64,000 nt of DNA from positions 930,001 through 994,000 of the forward strand of contig NZ_CP129965.1 of NCBI RefSeq assembly GCF_030503635.1, in the 5' to 3' direction. Of this stretch, positions 9,370 to 18,313 are shown piece by piece. Numbering within the stretch: position 1 is the first letter of the stretch; every line of letters starts with the position of its first letter. The position numbers were made by a program, and so were the translations under genes. Origin of the DNA: Corynebacterium sp. P3-F1. GTDB lineage: Bacteria; Actinomycetota; Actinomycetes; Mycobacteriales; Mycobacteriaceae. The notes beneath the pieces were generated by a model, which saw nothing but the letters and a program-made list of their open reading frames with translations, searched no databases and had not been told where the DNA came from.

Positions 9370-9936
9370 CTACAGATCCGCAGACTCCATCCTCAGCTCC
9401 GCATACCTCGCCTCAGGGAGGGTGAAAGCATATTGCTTGCCGACGGCACCCCACACCTGATCCTCCCCGCACCGCACGTCTTGGGCATCACCGTCGAGCA
9501 TGGTAAAGCCCCAGACAAGGCGGCCCTGGGTATTCGGGGTGAGTGTGTACGGACCGACCTTTTGATTCAGAACCCACGTCACCTGGTGCACGTACTTCCA
9601 GCCGTAAGCGCGCGACATATTCTTCACCAGGTCACCCTTCGGGGTGAAGGTCCCCGAGACCTCGAGTGTTTCCTCCCGCTTCTCCTTCACCGTCTGGGAG
9701 ACCGGGACTGGCTTATCGGTGAAATTAGCCACGCTGGCAGCGTCGGTCTGCTTGAACCAGCGCCGTTTAGCCGTCACGTACGTGTCCGTCTGCCCTGGTG
9801 TCGCGCAGTGCGATCCCGGTGCGAGATCATCGTTCCAGCGTTGCGGCAATTCGAACTCTGCTGGGGCCGTCTGCGCGGGCGCTGCGAGGGCCACAACAGT
9901 GGCAGCTGACAGGAGCGCCGCGGTGAATCCCTTCAT
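9370..9936 (-). CDS. Secreted protein of unknown function, paralogue A
   Basis: 188 residues with a Sec signal peptide (MKGFTAALLSAATVVALAAP, cleavage likely near AQTA-PA). The mature part has two Cys (HCATPGQ and VRCGEDQ), a central stretch VKEKREETLEVSGTF, and the phrase VLNQKVGPYTLTPNTQGRLVWG. The next gene upstream shares the same arrangement: N-terminal CAxPG, NxxDxPxPxxxxxKE, then VGPYxLxPxxxxxxxxG, then a second Cys. The pattern of alternating polar/hydrophobic strands suggests an all-beta fold; a resemblance to aerolysin-type pore formers is only an impression. Second of two adjacent short paralogues (1 base apart). Confidence 0.8.
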   Translation of the reverse strand: MKGFTAALLSAATVVALAAPAQTAPAEFELPQRWNDDLAPGSHCATPGQTDTYVTAKRRWFKQTDAASVANFTDKPVPVSQTVKEKREETLEVSGTFTPKGDLVKNMSRAYGWKYVHQVTWVLNQKVGPYTLTPNTQGRLVWGFTMLDGDAQDVRCGEDQVWGAVGKQYAFTLPEARYAELRMESADL

Positions 9937-10509
9937 TTACGCGCCCCGGTCCATGTTGTCGCGGGTGCTCACACGGACGTGACGCTCCTTCGGCATTGTC
10001 GCCGTGAACGTGTTGCCCGCAGCATGCCACGTGTTGTCATTGCCACACACGGTTTCCTGCCCCTTGAAATCGGAGACGATCCAGCCAGCCTGCATGACCG
10101 CCGTCTTGCCCGGCGCGACGTTGTACGGCCCTACCTGCTCGCCGACCTCATACGTCTGTTGGGTGGTGTAACTGGTGGAGAAGGTGAACTGGATCAATTT
10201 GGCCACGTCGAAGCTCAAGCCTGCGGTGACGTTCCACGTCTTGGTCTTCGTCTCTTTGATGGAACGGGTCAGCGGCAGCGGCTCGTCGTTGTAGTTCGAC
10301 ACCGTCCACGTGCCTGCGGACCCGTCGAAGTAGCTGCGGACGATCTCGACGGTCTGGCCGCGGTCACCTGGGTTGGCGCAGCGTTCGCCGATAGTAGTGG
10401 GGTTCGTGGCGTCGAAGTCGCGCTGCGGCAGTGCGTTCACGGCGGGCGCGACGACAGCAGGTGCAATGGCGAGGGTCACAGCGGTGGCTGCGGCAATGAT
10501 GCGTTTCAT
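9937..10509 (-). CDS. Secreted protein of unknown function, paralogue B
   Basis: 190 residues, Sec signal peptide (MKRIIAAATAVTLAIAPAVV…VNA-LPQ). Mature protein with ERCANPGDRGQ, YNDEPLPLTRSIKETKTK, an unusually Thr/Ser-rich strand region (FTFSTSYTTQQTYEVGEQ), VGPYNVAPGKTAVMQAG and VCGNDNTW. The two Cys could form a disulfide. The region order matches paralogue A (9370-9936) residue class by residue class, and the longer neighbour (10543-11796) shows a looser version. The stop codon touches the ATG of paralogue A, so the pair is probably one transcript. Function unknown. Confidence 0.82.
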   Translation of the reverse strand: MKRIIAAATAVTLAIAPAVVAPAVNALPQRDFDATNPTTIGERCANPGDRGQTVEIVRSYFDGSAGTWTVSNYNDEPLPLTRSIKETKTKTWNVTAGLSFDVAKLIQFTFSTSYTTQQTYEVGEQVGPYNVAPGKTAVMQAGWIVSDFKGQETVCGNDNTWHAAGNTFTATMPKERHVRVSTRDNMDRGA

Positions 10510-10542
10510 GTCCGATTCCTTTTTGGTTCAGTTGGGGCTTAG

Positions 10543-11796
10543 TTAAAGGTGGGTCTGGGTGGGGACGGGGAGGTTACGGTACTCCTCCGGCGTGACGTCG
10601 AGAGTTCGCGTTGCACCGCCCGGGCTTGTCACGGTGGCTTCGGCCCAGAAGCCGCTCGGTGCGCTGGACTGCGGTTGAGCAGTGATTCGGGAGTATGTTC
10701 CGTCGCGTCCGGCGGAAATCTCCCTGTAGTTGATTCGGATCATCGTCGTTCCGTATTCCACGCGGACGCGCTCACCCGGCTTCAAGTCGATCGGTTTCAG
10801 CGCTGTGCCCACCGGCATGTACGCGCGTTTGACCGCACCGACTGAGGTGAGCCAACCGGCGGGGAGTCGGCCGCTCTCGCCCATCCAATTGACGTACTGA
10901 TTGTTCTCCGCGCCGACGACGTAGTCCGTCACCGGCCGGAACGTGTAGTCGCCCTTGGACCAATTCAGGAAGTCCTGGGAGTACCCGGGTTTGCGGTAGG
11001 TCGGCGCGAGCGCCTCAATGTCGTACGGGTAGTAGGACTTGTCGCCGCTTTTGGCCGGCTGGCCTTTGGCCGGCCACTCCGCATCGCGCCGAAAGCTGGC
11101 ATCCGGCATCACTGTCGTGTCACGGTCGCTCGCGATCTTCTCCAAGCTTGGCCCTGAGGTTGCCGTGTACGTTTTGCCCGCCGGCTTCGAGTTCGCGCCT
11201 TCCGCCCGCGACGGGATCTCCATTGCCAGGTTGGACACGGAACCGTCAGCTTTGATGATGTAGGCGAATGCGTAGCGCTCCGCTGGGCCGGTGCCACGGA
11301 TAACGTTCGCACCCGGGGCGTTGCGGAGCACGCCGCCGTCGCAGGTTACGAACATGGAGATGAAGTCCTTCTCCAGCACCCCATAATCCACCCGGAATGA
11401 TTCGCCGGGGCCGAGCTTGATCGGGCCGAACGTCTCGCCCTCGATCCACCCATTAGATTCCTTCAGACCGATGTCCATCTTGGCCGTGGTGTCCCAGCCG
11501 TTTGGGAGCGCCGCCTTCGAATTGGCTTCGATCTTGTGGTTCGTTCCCGTCTCCACTGTCGCTGTGTAGGGAACAGTGTGGTCAGTGCGGTTGGTGAACT
11601 GGAACGTGCCGTCCGCGAGGTAGCGCCGCGCCGTTTCCCCATACCGCCATTCCGGGGTCACACCGGCAGCGCACTTCGTGTCGAGGTTCTCGATCGGGTA
11701 CCCCTGCGGCATCGCGGGGACCGCCTCGGCAACCGGCGCCTGTATGAGTGCGAGCGCCGCCGCAGCCGCCAGAGCCCGTCTTGTCAATGTCTGCAT
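10543..11796 (-). CDS. Secreted protein of unknown function, larger relative C
   Basis: 417 residues with a signal peptide (MQTLTRRALAAAAALALIQA…AVA). The first half repeats the plan of the two downstream genes: TKCAAGVTP, FTNRTDHTVPYTATVE, GPIKLGPGESFRVDYG, VTCDGG. The second half has a related block (VGAENNQYVNWMG…PIDLKPGERVRVEYGTTM), so the protein looks like two diverged units joined by an Ala/Lys/Asp linker. It heads the three-gene cluster, 33 bases before paralogue B. No enzyme motif is visible. The cluster interrupts the cysS-ispF-ispD-carD order that is otherwise conserved. Confidence 0.8.
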   Translation of the reverse strand: MQTLTRRALAAAAALALIQAPVAEAVPAMPQGYPIENLDTKCAAGVTPEWRYGETARRYLADGTFQFTNRTDHTVPYTATVETGTNHKIEANSKAALPNGWDTTAKMDIGLKESNGWIEGETFGPIKLGPGESFRVDYGVLEKDFISMFVTCDGGVLRNAPGANVIRGTGPAERYAFAYIIKADGSVSNLAMEIPSRAEGANSKPAGKTYTATSGPSLEKIASDRDTTVMPDASFRRDAEWPAKGQPAKSGDKSYYPYDIEALAPTYRKPGYSQDFLNWSKGDYTFRPVTDYVVGAENNQYVNWMGESGRLPAGWLTSVGAVKRAYMPVGTALKPIDLKPGERVRVEYGTTMIRINYREISAGRDGTYSRITAQPQSSAPSGFWAEATVTSPGGATRTLDVTPEEYRNLPVPTQTHL

Positions 11797-11861
11797 GACA
11801 TCAACGTAACCCTGTGTTCCGCTGGGCGAAACCTGAAACAGCAGGTAAGAGACTTAAGTTC

Positions 11862-12344
11862 TTAGAGTGGGTACTTTCGTTCCACCAGCGCGGTCGCAAT
11901 CGCAGCCCTGCCTTGGCCGTCCCCGGTGAAACCCATGTGGTCCGTCGTCGTCGCGCTCACAGACACCGGCGCGCCCAGCGCTTCCGACAACACCTGCTCC
12001 GCTTCCTCGCGTACCGGCCCCATCTTCGGCGTCTGCGCGATCAGCTGCGCCGACACGTTCACCACGCGGAAGCCACGCTTATCGACGAACCCCCTCAACT
12101 CCCCCAACAACCTCTCCCCCGTCACACCCGCATACTCCGGACGACCGACCCCCACGAAGCTGCCCAGGTCCCCCAGCCCCGCAGCGGAAAGTACCGCATC
12201 CACGATCGCGTGGGAAACCACGTCCCCGTCCGAATGTCCCTCACAACCAGCGGCGTCCTCAAATAGCAGGCCCGCGATCCAGCACGGTTTCCCGTCCTGA
12301 ATCTGGTGAGCGTCAAAAGCAGTGCCGACGCGCAAATCAGTCAT
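11862..12344 (-). CDS. ispF: 2-C-methyl-D-erythritol 2,4-cyclodiphosphate synthase
   Basis: MEP-pathway enzyme forming the cyclic diphosphate from CDP-methylerythritol-2-phosphate. Start placed at the ATG at 12344 because [13 protein letters not shown] gives the family's normal N-terminus (160 residues); 14 further residues upstream are open but unrelated. Metal ligands Asp and His in FDAHQ, His in [12 protein letters not shown], and the [15 protein letters not shown] loop are present. Follows ispD with an 86-base gap. In many bacteria ispD and ispF are adjacent or fused. Confidence 0.95.
   Translation of the reverse strand: MTDLRVGTAFDAHQIQDGKPCWIAGLLFEDAAGCEGHSDGDVVSHAIVDAVLSAAGLGDLGSFVGVGRPEYAGVTGERLLGELRGFVDKRGFRVVNVSAQLIAQTPKMGPVREEAEQVLSEALGAPVSVSATTTDHMGFTGDGQGRAAIATALVERKYPL
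12077..12087 (+). repeat. GCTTATCGACG motif copy
   Basis: Exact copy, antisense to ispF; gene codons read Val-Asp-Lys. Confidence 0.85.
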
Positions 12345-12430
12345 GACCCCGACCCTAGCTGTATGCCGGGGCTGCCGGTGCTGCAAGCGGAGCCGGATGC
12401 CAGAAGCAGAACTAGCTACCGACCGCGGAG

Positions 12431-13282
12431 CTAGCTGTCAGGCACGTCGAAGACAGTGGGCTCCGCTTCCTCAGTGATGCGCTCAGCGAGCACCAGGTCA
12501 ATGGGCGTGGTGATCTTGAAGGCCATCGGGTCGCCCTGCACCGTCGTCACAGGAACACCGAACCACTCCATCAAGCTAGCGTCATCCGTGGCGGTAAAGC
12601 CGGGGTGCCCAACACCGGTGGCTGCGTCAGCCCCTGAGGCGGCGGAGCCTGCGGCGACAGTTTGTCCGCCGGTATCTCCGCTGATTCTTCCAGCCGCAGC
12701 CGAGCCGACCTGAGCAAAGTATTTCTCATTCGCTGCGCGCAAGGTAGCCAAGTCGAAACCCTGCGGTGTCTGCACAGCCCGCAACGTCGCGCGGTCGGGA
12801 GTACCCGCCACGGTCGCACCGTCCTCGGTGACGCGCTTGATTGTGTCGGCAACCGGCAAAACTGGCACAACCGCCGGTGCCCCGTCCAGGACTGCACGGG
12901 CGACACGGGCGATCATTCCGGGCGGGGTCAGGGCGCGGGCGGCGTCGTGGATGAGCACAGTGGCGTCGATAGGCGAAAGTGCCTTGAGGCCCTCCCACAC
13001 AGAGTCCGCCCGCTCGCCGGCACCGTGAATGAACTGGACGTCGTGGCCGCGCAACAAATTGCGCGCGTGCGACTCCATGTCAGGGCTGACAATCACGCCG
13101 ATGTGATCGACGATCTCGGACGTCTCCATCGCGGTTACCGAGCGCTCCAGCAGCGACCGGCCGCGCAACGGCACGTACGCCTTCGGAATCTCCGCACCCA
13201 GCCGCGTCCCACGGCCGGCGGCGGCGATCAACGCGACGACTGGGGAACTCGTGCCGTTGCCCCCGCTAGTCCTCGCTGTCAT
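12431..13282 (-). CDS. ispD: 2-C-methyl-D-erythritol 4-phosphate cytidylyltransferase
   Basis: MEP-pathway cytidylyltransferase. The ATG at 13282 gives [10 protein letters not shown]…[15 protein letters not shown], the nucleotide-binding signature, with [15 protein letters not shown] after it; upstream codons of the open frame are carD sequence. Other landmarks: [23 protein letters not shown] and [11 protein letters not shown] Gly/Ala/Ser/Thr-rich insert of about 40 residues ([20 protein letters not shown]) sits between the ANEKYF helix and DDASLM, making the protein 283 residues against a usual ~230. It overlaps the carD stop by 17 bases, so the two are translationally linked. Confidence 0.94.
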   Translation of the reverse strand: MTARTSGGNGTSSPVVALIAAAGRGTRLGAEIPKAYVPLRGRSLLERSVTAMETSEIVDHIGVIVSPDMESHARNLLRGHDVQFIHGAGERADSVWEGLKALSPIDATVLIHDAARALTPPGMIARVARAVLDGAPAVVPVLPVADTIKRVTEDGATVAGTPDRATLRAVQTPQGFDLATLRAANEKYFAQVGSAAAGRISGDTGGQTVAAGSAASGADAATGVGHPGFTATDDASLMEWFGVPVTTVQGDPMAFKITTPIDLVLAERITEEAEPTVFDVPDS

Positions 13283-13859
13283 CGTCGTCGAAGCTGAGAT
13301 CATCCAGATCGACGTCATCCTCAGGATCGAAATCCTCGCGCGGCTTCTCCACAAGCCCCTGCTCGACATGGCGCGCGATCACCGACTGGATCTCCTTCTC
13401 CATCCCGTCGGCCTTCTTCTCATCCACCGGCTCCGCAAGCGCCAATTCGCCCACGAGGATTTGGCGGGCCTTGCCCAGCATGCGCTTCTCGCCGGCGGAC
13501 AGGCCACGACCTTGGTCACGGCGCCACAGATCACGCACGACCTCGGCGACCTTATTAATGTCACCCGATGCGAGACGTTCCTGATTCGCCTTATAGCGCC
13601 GGGACCAGTTACCGGCCTCCTCCACATCCGTCTCACGCAGGACAGAGAAAACCTTCCGCAGGCCCTCCTCACCCACAACATCGCGGACACCTACCAGCTC
13701 CGCGTTCTTCACCGGCACACGCACCGAAAGATCAGACTGCAGGATGTTAAGGACCAAGAAGTCGAGTTCTTCCCCGCCCATCTCACGCTTTTCAATGTCG
13801 GCGATACGGGCCGCACCGTGGTGCGGGTAGACGACCACTTCTCCGACTGTGAAATCCAT
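13266..13859 (-). CDS. carD: CarD-type RNA polymerase-binding regulator
   Basis: Essential actinobacterial transcription factor that binds the RNA polymerase beta subunit and stabilises open complexes. 197 residues: RNAP-interaction domain ([19 protein letters not shown] to about residue 55), DNA-binding helical domain with the conserved Trp in [13 protein letters not shown], and [17 protein letters not shown]. The C-terminus is a long acidic tail ([18 protein letters not shown]) beyond the usual ~162 residues. RBS AGAGGAGAC lies just before the ATG. Co-transcribed with ispD and ispF. Confidence 0.96.
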   Translation of the reverse strand: MDFTVGEVVVYPHHGAARIADIEKREMGGEELDFLVLNILQSDLSVRVPVKNAELVGVRDVVGEEGLRKVFSVLRETDVEEAGNWSRRYKANQERLASGDINKVAEVVRDLWRRDQGRGLSAGEKRMLGKARQILVGELALAEPVDEKKADGMEKEIQSVIARHVEQGLVEKPREDFDPEDDVDLDDLSFDDDDSED

Positions 13860-13899
13860 GAAGTCTCCTCTTTAAGGCGGGTTCCAAAGCAACGAGACG

Positions 13900-13905
13900 A
13901 TTCTA
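13900..13905 (-). promoter_or_regulatory. Likely -10 box of carD
   Basis: Read on the minus strand, TAGAAT occurs 40 bases before the carD ATG and matches the corynebacterial TANANT -10 consensus. No good -35 is visible. Confidence 0.45.
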
Positions 13906-14126
13906 GCACCTGCTTTAACCCGGCTGCCCGCCCGCCGCCGGGACGACGACGCCGCACCGGCAGCCGCCCTTCGCCCGCGCCCGCCCCCACGCGGATACCC
14001 CCGGATGACCCCTGTTTGGGCGTGGGGTACGTCTCCGGAGCCCACAGAAACTGTGTATTGGGACTGCCGAAAGGCTAAGGTGAGTCGTTGATACGCCTTA
14101 AAAAACTCTCTATGGAGGACATCGAC

Positions 14127-14705
14127 GTGAAGTCCCTGAAGTCGGTCGCTCGCCGCGGAGGCGCTGTTTCTGTCGCCGCCGCTTCCGCATTGCTGCTCGC
14201 TGCATGCTCGGCAGGCCAGATCACCCAGACCTCTTCCCAGGTCGCGGCCGTCAACGGCGCCAGCGCCCAGACCGAGGACGGCTCCGTCGCCGTCCGCGAC
14301 GTCACCGTGCTCCTCGACGAGTCCGGCCAGGCCGCGCTGAAGTTCACCGCCACCAACCAGGACTACGACATGCGCGAGCACCAGCTGCAGTCCGCGGAGG
14401 TCGACGGCCAGGCAGTCCAGCTCGGTTCCGTCAAGCCGATGGGCTACAACACCAGCATCGTCGGCGACTCCACCGAGGGCCTGCAGAAGATGCCGCAGTC
14501 CGACAGCGAAACCATCCAGTACGTGGAGACTTCTCTGAACAACCGCGACTTCGCCTACGGCGGCAACCTCCCGGTGACGTTCACCTTCGACTCCGGCACG
14601 ATCGAAACCGTCGCCACCATCTCGGCTCCGACCGTCGAGTCCGGCCAGACCGACCGCGAGCCGGAGGCCGAGAAGGCCCTCGAGGAAAAGCACCACTCCA
14701 ACTAG
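14127..14705 (+). CDS. Lipoprotein, LpqE-like
   Basis: About 192 residues. The GTG at 14127 is preferred because GGAGG (14114-14118) stands eight bases upstream and gives MKSLKSVARRGG, a proper signal peptide ending in lipobox LAAC (…ASALLLAACSAGQ). Earlier in-frame starts (TTG 14088, ATG 14112) lack a better RBS. The mature domain is a predicted beta sandwich (VRDVTVLLDESGQAALKFT, VATISAPTV) with an acidic end, as in mycobacterial LpqE, which sits in the same place between carD/ispD and radA in mycobacteria. Divergent from carD with a 267-base gap that must hold both promoters. Confidence 0.82.
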   Translation: MKSLKSVARRGGAVSVAAASALLLAACSAGQITQTSSQVAAVNGASAQTEDGSVAVRDVTVLLDESGQAALKFTATNQDYDMREHQLQSAEVDGQAVQLGSVKPMGYNTSIVGDSTEGLQKMPQSDSETIQYVETSLNNRDFAYGGNLPVTFTFDSGTIETVATISAPTVESGQTDREPEAEKALEEKHHSN

Positions 14706-14776
14706 TCCTTGGACAGGCAGTGCCACCTCTGCGCGGCGGTGCCACGGACTAATCAGGCTAATCAGGCTGCCGGGGG

Positions 14777-16276
14777 ATGAAGAAACGCACCGTCCACACC
14801 TGCACCGAGTGCGGTTACTCGTCCCCGAAGTGGCTCGGCCGCTGCCCAGAATGCGGCGCGTGGGGCACCCTCCAGGAGCTGTCCAGCGCCCCGGCCGCGA
14901 GTTTGTCCCGCTCGCCCGGCTTGAGCGCCGGCGCACCCCGCGGACTCACGCCCACCAGCGCCGCCCAGCCAATCACGAAAATCACGGCCAGCTCGGCTTA
15001 TCGACGCCCCTCCGGCATCTCCGAACTCGACCGCGTCCTCGGTGGCGGCGTTGTCCCCGGCTCAGTGGTTCTCCTTTCCGGCGAGCCCGGTGTGGGCAAG
15101 TCGACCCTGTTGCTTGAGGTCGCGAGCCGCTGGGCTGCCGCTGACGGCACCCCGGCCACGGCCTCCGGTGCTACGGGCACCGCAGATGCCGTCGCTCAAA
15201 GCCAGGCCAGCCAGAGCGGTTCCTCGCAGAACCACACCGATCAGAACCATCTCTCTTACGGGCGCACCGCCCTTTACGTCACCGCGGAGGAGTCCGCTGC
15301 CCAAGTCCGCGGCCGCGCGGAGCGTACCGGCGGACTCAACGACAGGCTCTACCTCGCCGCAGAATCCAATCTGGACGTGGTGTTCGGGCACGTCGAACAG
15401 GTGAAGCCGAGTTTGCTCATCGTCGACTCAGTGCAGACCATGCAGGCGCCGGGCGTAGAGGGCGTCGCGGGCGGTGTCGCCCAGTCGCGCGCTGTCACCG
15501 CAGCGCTGACCACTCTGGCGAAAACGACGAATCTGCCCATTCTTCTCGTCGGCCACGTAACCAAAGACGGCAACGTCGCCGGGCCCCGGGTCCTGGAGCA
15601 CCTCGTCGATGTTGTCCTCACTTTCGAAGGCGACCGACAAACAAGCTTGCGCATGCTCCGCGGGCTGAAAAACCGTTTCGGGGCCACCGACGAAGTCGGC
15701 TGCTTCGAGCAGACGTCCGACGGCATCCGCGAAGTCGCCGACCCATCCGGGCTCTTCCTGTCCCACCGCGGCCAGACCCCGGACGGCTCCGCCGTCACTG
15801 TGGCAATGGACGGGGTGCGCCCGATCCTCGCCGAGGTGCAGGCCCTCACCGTCGACCCCGTCAACAAATCGCCCCGCCGCGTTGTGACCGGGCTGGACTT
15901 CAACCGTGTCCCCATGGTGCTGGCGGTTCTCCAGGCGCGCTGTGGGGAGCGCACCAACGACAAAGACGCCTACGTCGCCACCGTCGGCGGAATGCGCATC
16001 ACAGAAACGGCGACAGATCTCGCGGTAGCGCTGGCTACCTGGTCGAGTCTCCACAACCAGCCCCTTCCCCCGAAGACAGTCGTGATCGGCGAGGTTGGTC
16101 TCGCGGGCGAGCTGCGGCGCGTCCCCAACCTCGACCGCCGCCTCGCTGAAGCTGCGCGACTCGGGTACCAGAACGCCATCGTGCCCGCCGGCAGCGACAC
16201 CCGGATCCCCGGCATGAGAGTCCAGGGGATGGGGACGCTGGGGGAGGCGATCGCGTGCGTCGATAAGCGGAAGTAG
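14777..16276 (+). CDS. radA: DNA repair ATPase RadA
   Basis: Helicase-like ATPase that promotes branch migration during recombination. N-terminal zinc finger with Cys9, Cys12, Cys23 and Cys26 (CTECG…CPECG), Walker A GEPGVGKST at about residue 102, the RadA-specific KNRFG near 297, and a C-terminal Lon-protease-like domain. 499 residues; about 40 of these (122-160) are a Thr/Ala/Gln/Ser-rich loop (TASGATGTADAVAQSQASQS) between the Walker A helix and the next strand, absent from typical RadA (~460). disA follows after 12 bases, the usual actinobacterial pairing. Confidence 0.95.
   Translation: MKKRTVHTCTECGYSSPKWLGRCPECGAWGTLQELSSAPAASLSRSPGLSAGAPRGLTPTSAAQPITKITASSAYRRPSGISELDRVLGGGVVPGSVVLLSGEPGVGKSTLLLEVASRWAAADGTPATASGATGTADAVAQSQASQSGSSQNHTDQNHLSYGRTALYVTAEESAAQVRGRAERTGGLNDRLYLAAESNLDVVFGHVEQVKPSLLIVDSVQTMQAPGVEGVAGGVAQSRAVTAALTTLAKTTNLPILLVGHVTKDGNVAGPRVLEHLVDVVLTFEGDRQTSLRMLRGLKNRFGATDEVGCFEQTSDGIREVADPSGLFLSHRGQTPDGSAVTVAMDGVRPILAEVQALTVDPVNKSPRRVVTGLDFNRVPMVLAVLQARCGERTNDKDAYVATVGGMRITETATDLAVALATWSSLHNQPLPPKTVVIGEVGLAGELRRVPNLDRRLAEAARLGYQNAIVPAGSDTRIPGMRVQGMGTLGEAIACVDKRK
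14996..15006 (+). repeat. GCTTATCGACG motif copy
   Basis: Exact copy in radA, sense, frame reading Ala-Tyr-Arg-Arg. Confidence 0.85.
16258..16268 (-). repeat. GCTTATCGACG motif copy
   Basis: Exact copy at the very 3' end of radA, antisense; gene codons read Val-Asp-Lys, three codons before the stop. Confidence 0.85.
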
Positions 16277-16288
16277 ACTGCGTTTCTT

Positions 16289-17329
16289 ATGACCTTCATG
16301 CGTGACACGCTGCAACGCCTCGCGCCCGGGACTGAGCTGCGCAACGGCCTCGAGCGCATCAAACGGGGCCACACAGGCGCGCTGATTGTGCTCGGCGACG
16401 GCCCCGAAGTGGCGGAGGTGTGCGACGGCGGCATCGAATTCGACGTGCCGTTCACCCCGACGCTGCTGCGCGAGCTGTCCAAGATGGACGGCGCCGTCAT
16501 TCTTTCCGACGACGCCACCCGCATCACCCGCGCCAACGTCCAGCTCGTGCCGTCGCCCGCGTTCCCTACGTCGGAGACCGGCACCCGCCACCGCGCCGCC
16601 GAGCGCACCGCTCTTCACACTGGTGTGCCGGTGGTGTCCGTGTCCGCGTCGATGAACATTGTCACCGTCTACGCCGACGGCAAACGGCACGTGGTCGAGG
16701 AGCCCGTCGTCATGATGACGCGCGCCCGCCAAGCGATCGCGACGGTGGAGCAGTACCGCTCACGCGTCGACAAAGCCAACCAGCGCCTCAGCGTCGCGGA
16801 GATGAACCGCTACGCCACGGTCGAGGACGTCCTGCACCTCCTCCAGCGCCAGCTGCTCCTGCAGCGCGCCGCCCGCGACGTCGACGACCAGATCCTCGAG
16901 CTCGGTTCCGACGCACGCCAGCTGCGTCTCCAGCTCAGCGAACTCCGCGGCAATATCTACCACGACATTGCCATGCTGGTGTGCGACTACCTCGTCGCCG
17001 ACGGCACGCCGAGCAATTCGCTTATCGACGACACGATCGCCTCCCTCGACCTCCTCCCCGACCCCGAACTTCTCAACACCTCCGCCCTGGCCAGCACCCT
17101 CGGCCTGCCCGCGACCGAGGAGAACCTCATGGAGGCCGTCACCCCTCGCGGCTACCGCGCCCTGACACGCATCCCCCGCGTGCAGAAATTCCTCATCGAC
17201 TACATCGTCTCCGAATTTGGCGACCTGGACGCCATTCGCGCCGCCGATGCTCAGCAGCTCGCCGCCGCCGAGAATGTCTCGCCGCTGTGGGCGCGCCACA
17301 TCGTGGAGGGGCTGCGCCGCTTCGCCTAG
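16289..17329 (+). CDS. disA: Diadenylate cyclase DisA
   Basis: Makes the second messenger c-di-AMP from two ATP and scans DNA for branched structures. 346 residues: N-terminal DAC domain with the DGA motif at 67-69 (KMDGAVIL) and RHR at 100-102 (TRHRAAERTA), a helical linker (VEDVLHLLQRQLLLQRAARD), and a C-terminal helix-hairpin-helix DNA-binding part (SPLWARHIVEGLRRF). All catalytic residues are present. It follows radA in a two-gene unit; the functional link between RadA and DisA is known from other Gram-positives. Confidence 0.96.
   Translation: MTFMRDTLQRLAPGTELRNGLERIKRGHTGALIVLGDGPEVAEVCDGGIEFDVPFTPTLLRELSKMDGAVILSDDATRITRANVQLVPSPAFPTSETGTRHRAAERTALHTGVPVVSVSASMNIVTVYADGKRHVVEEPVVMMTRARQAIATVEQYRSRVDKANQRLSVAEMNRYATVEDVLHLLQRQLLLQRAARDVDDQILELGSDARQLRLQLSELRGNIYHDIAMLVCDYLVADGTPSNSLIDDTIASLDLLPDPELLNTSALASTLGLPATEENLMEAVTPRGYRALTRIPRVQKFLIDYIVSEFGDLDAIRAADAQQLAAAENVSPLWARHIVEGLRRFA
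17020..17030 (+). repeat. GCTTATCGACG motif copy
   Basis: Exact copy in disA, sense; codons read Leu-Ile-Asp-Asp. Confidence 0.85.
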
Positions 17330-17392
17330 CTGCTGGGCCGGGCGCCTCGGGGGCCGGGCTGCACCGCGTGCCGGCACCCGAATTCCCTTGTG

Positions 17393-18304
17393 CTAGCCGG
17401 TGATGTTGAAGGTCACCGGGTCAGAACTCTTTTCACCAAGGAATCCGACGGCGGCGTAGGCGCCGGGGGCGGCGGTCTGGCGGGCGTCGCAACGCTGGGG
17501 TGCGGAATCCAGACCGGACCACTCCGCGGTGAACTTGCGGCTCTCACCGGCAGCGAACGTCTCTTTGCCAGTGATCATCGGCTTGTTGCAGTCGGTGTCG
17601 CTCCAGATCTGCTGAAAGCCCTCGCGCTCAATGGAGAACGCGGCGAAACGCAGCGGATTCTCATCAGTGTCGATCACGCAGTCCCCACCCGTCGGGTTAT
17701 GGATAACCACGCTGAATTTCCGCTCCGAGGCAGGATCCCCCGGGGCGAAGGCAGTCTTGTTCAGCTCGGTGGTCAGCTGCAGATCACTCAACTCACAAGT
17801 CGTCTTGGCTGCCAAGGCCTCAGCGTCCTCCTTAGCGGTGGGTTCTGCCCCCTCAGACTCGCCGAGCTTCTGCTCCTCCGTCGCTGCGGCATCGCTCGAA
17901 GCCGTCTCGGTGCCGGAGGAATTGGTCTCCGTCGCTGTTTCGGTGCCTGATGTCTCCCCCGGGTTCGGCTCCGTCGGAGTGGTCACAAGCGTCGACGGCG
18001 CAGCCGTCGGAGTCTCCTGCGCATCATCCCCACCTGACCGCGCGAACGCGGTCAGAGCCCACACCACCAGCGCCACAAGCGCCAGAATCACCACGACAGC
18101 CGCGATACGGCGCCGGGTGTAAATCTCCTGCGGCAGCGGCTCTCGACGCTCCTCCCCATAACCATCGGAAGAACCGTGGGGATCTGCGCTGTTCACACCG
18201 TTCACACGGCCAGAGCGGCCGGAGTGGCTAGAACGGCCCGCAAGGTCCGGTCGGCTGGAACGGTCGCTAGGGCGGTCAGGTCGGTAGGGCGGTTGGTGTG
18301 TCAC
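17393..18304 (-). CDS. Membrane-anchored protein of unknown function
   Basis: 303 residues from a GTG at 18304. The first ~65 residues are Arg/Ser/Pro-rich and cytoplasmic (SSHSGRSGRVNG), then one membrane helix (IAAVVVILALVALVVWAL, about 68-86), a Thr/Ser/Glu-rich stalk, and an extracellular domain with three Cys (TTCELSDLQ, GGDCVID, DTDCNKP, QRCDARQ) that looks like a beta sandwich (FAPGDPASERKFSVVIHNPTGG; FAAGESRKFTAEWSG). A similar layout is found in many corynebacterial envelope proteins. It is 9 bases downstream of the carbonic anhydrase gene and may share its transcript. Function not recognised. Confidence 0.8.
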   Translation of the reverse strand: MTHQPPYRPDRPSDRSSRPDLAGRSSHSGRSGRVNGVNSADPHGSSDGYGEERREPLPQEIYTRRRIAAVVVILALVALVVWALTAFARSGGDDAQETPTAAPSTLVTTPTEPNPGETSGTETATETNSSGTETASSDAAATEEQKLGESEGAEPTAKEDAEALAAKTTCELSDLQLTTELNKTAFAPGDPASERKFSVVIHNPTGGDCVIDTDENPLRFAAFSIEREGFQQIWSDTDCNKPMITGKETFAAGESRKFTAEWSGLDSAPQRCDARQTAAPGAYAAVGFLGEKSSDPVTFNITG

Positions 18305-18313
18305 ACCGTGATC

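Noticed and set aside
7813..9909. 698-codon plus-strand frame
   Set aside because: It is the mirror of cysS, Arg/Val/His-rich, and has no family features.
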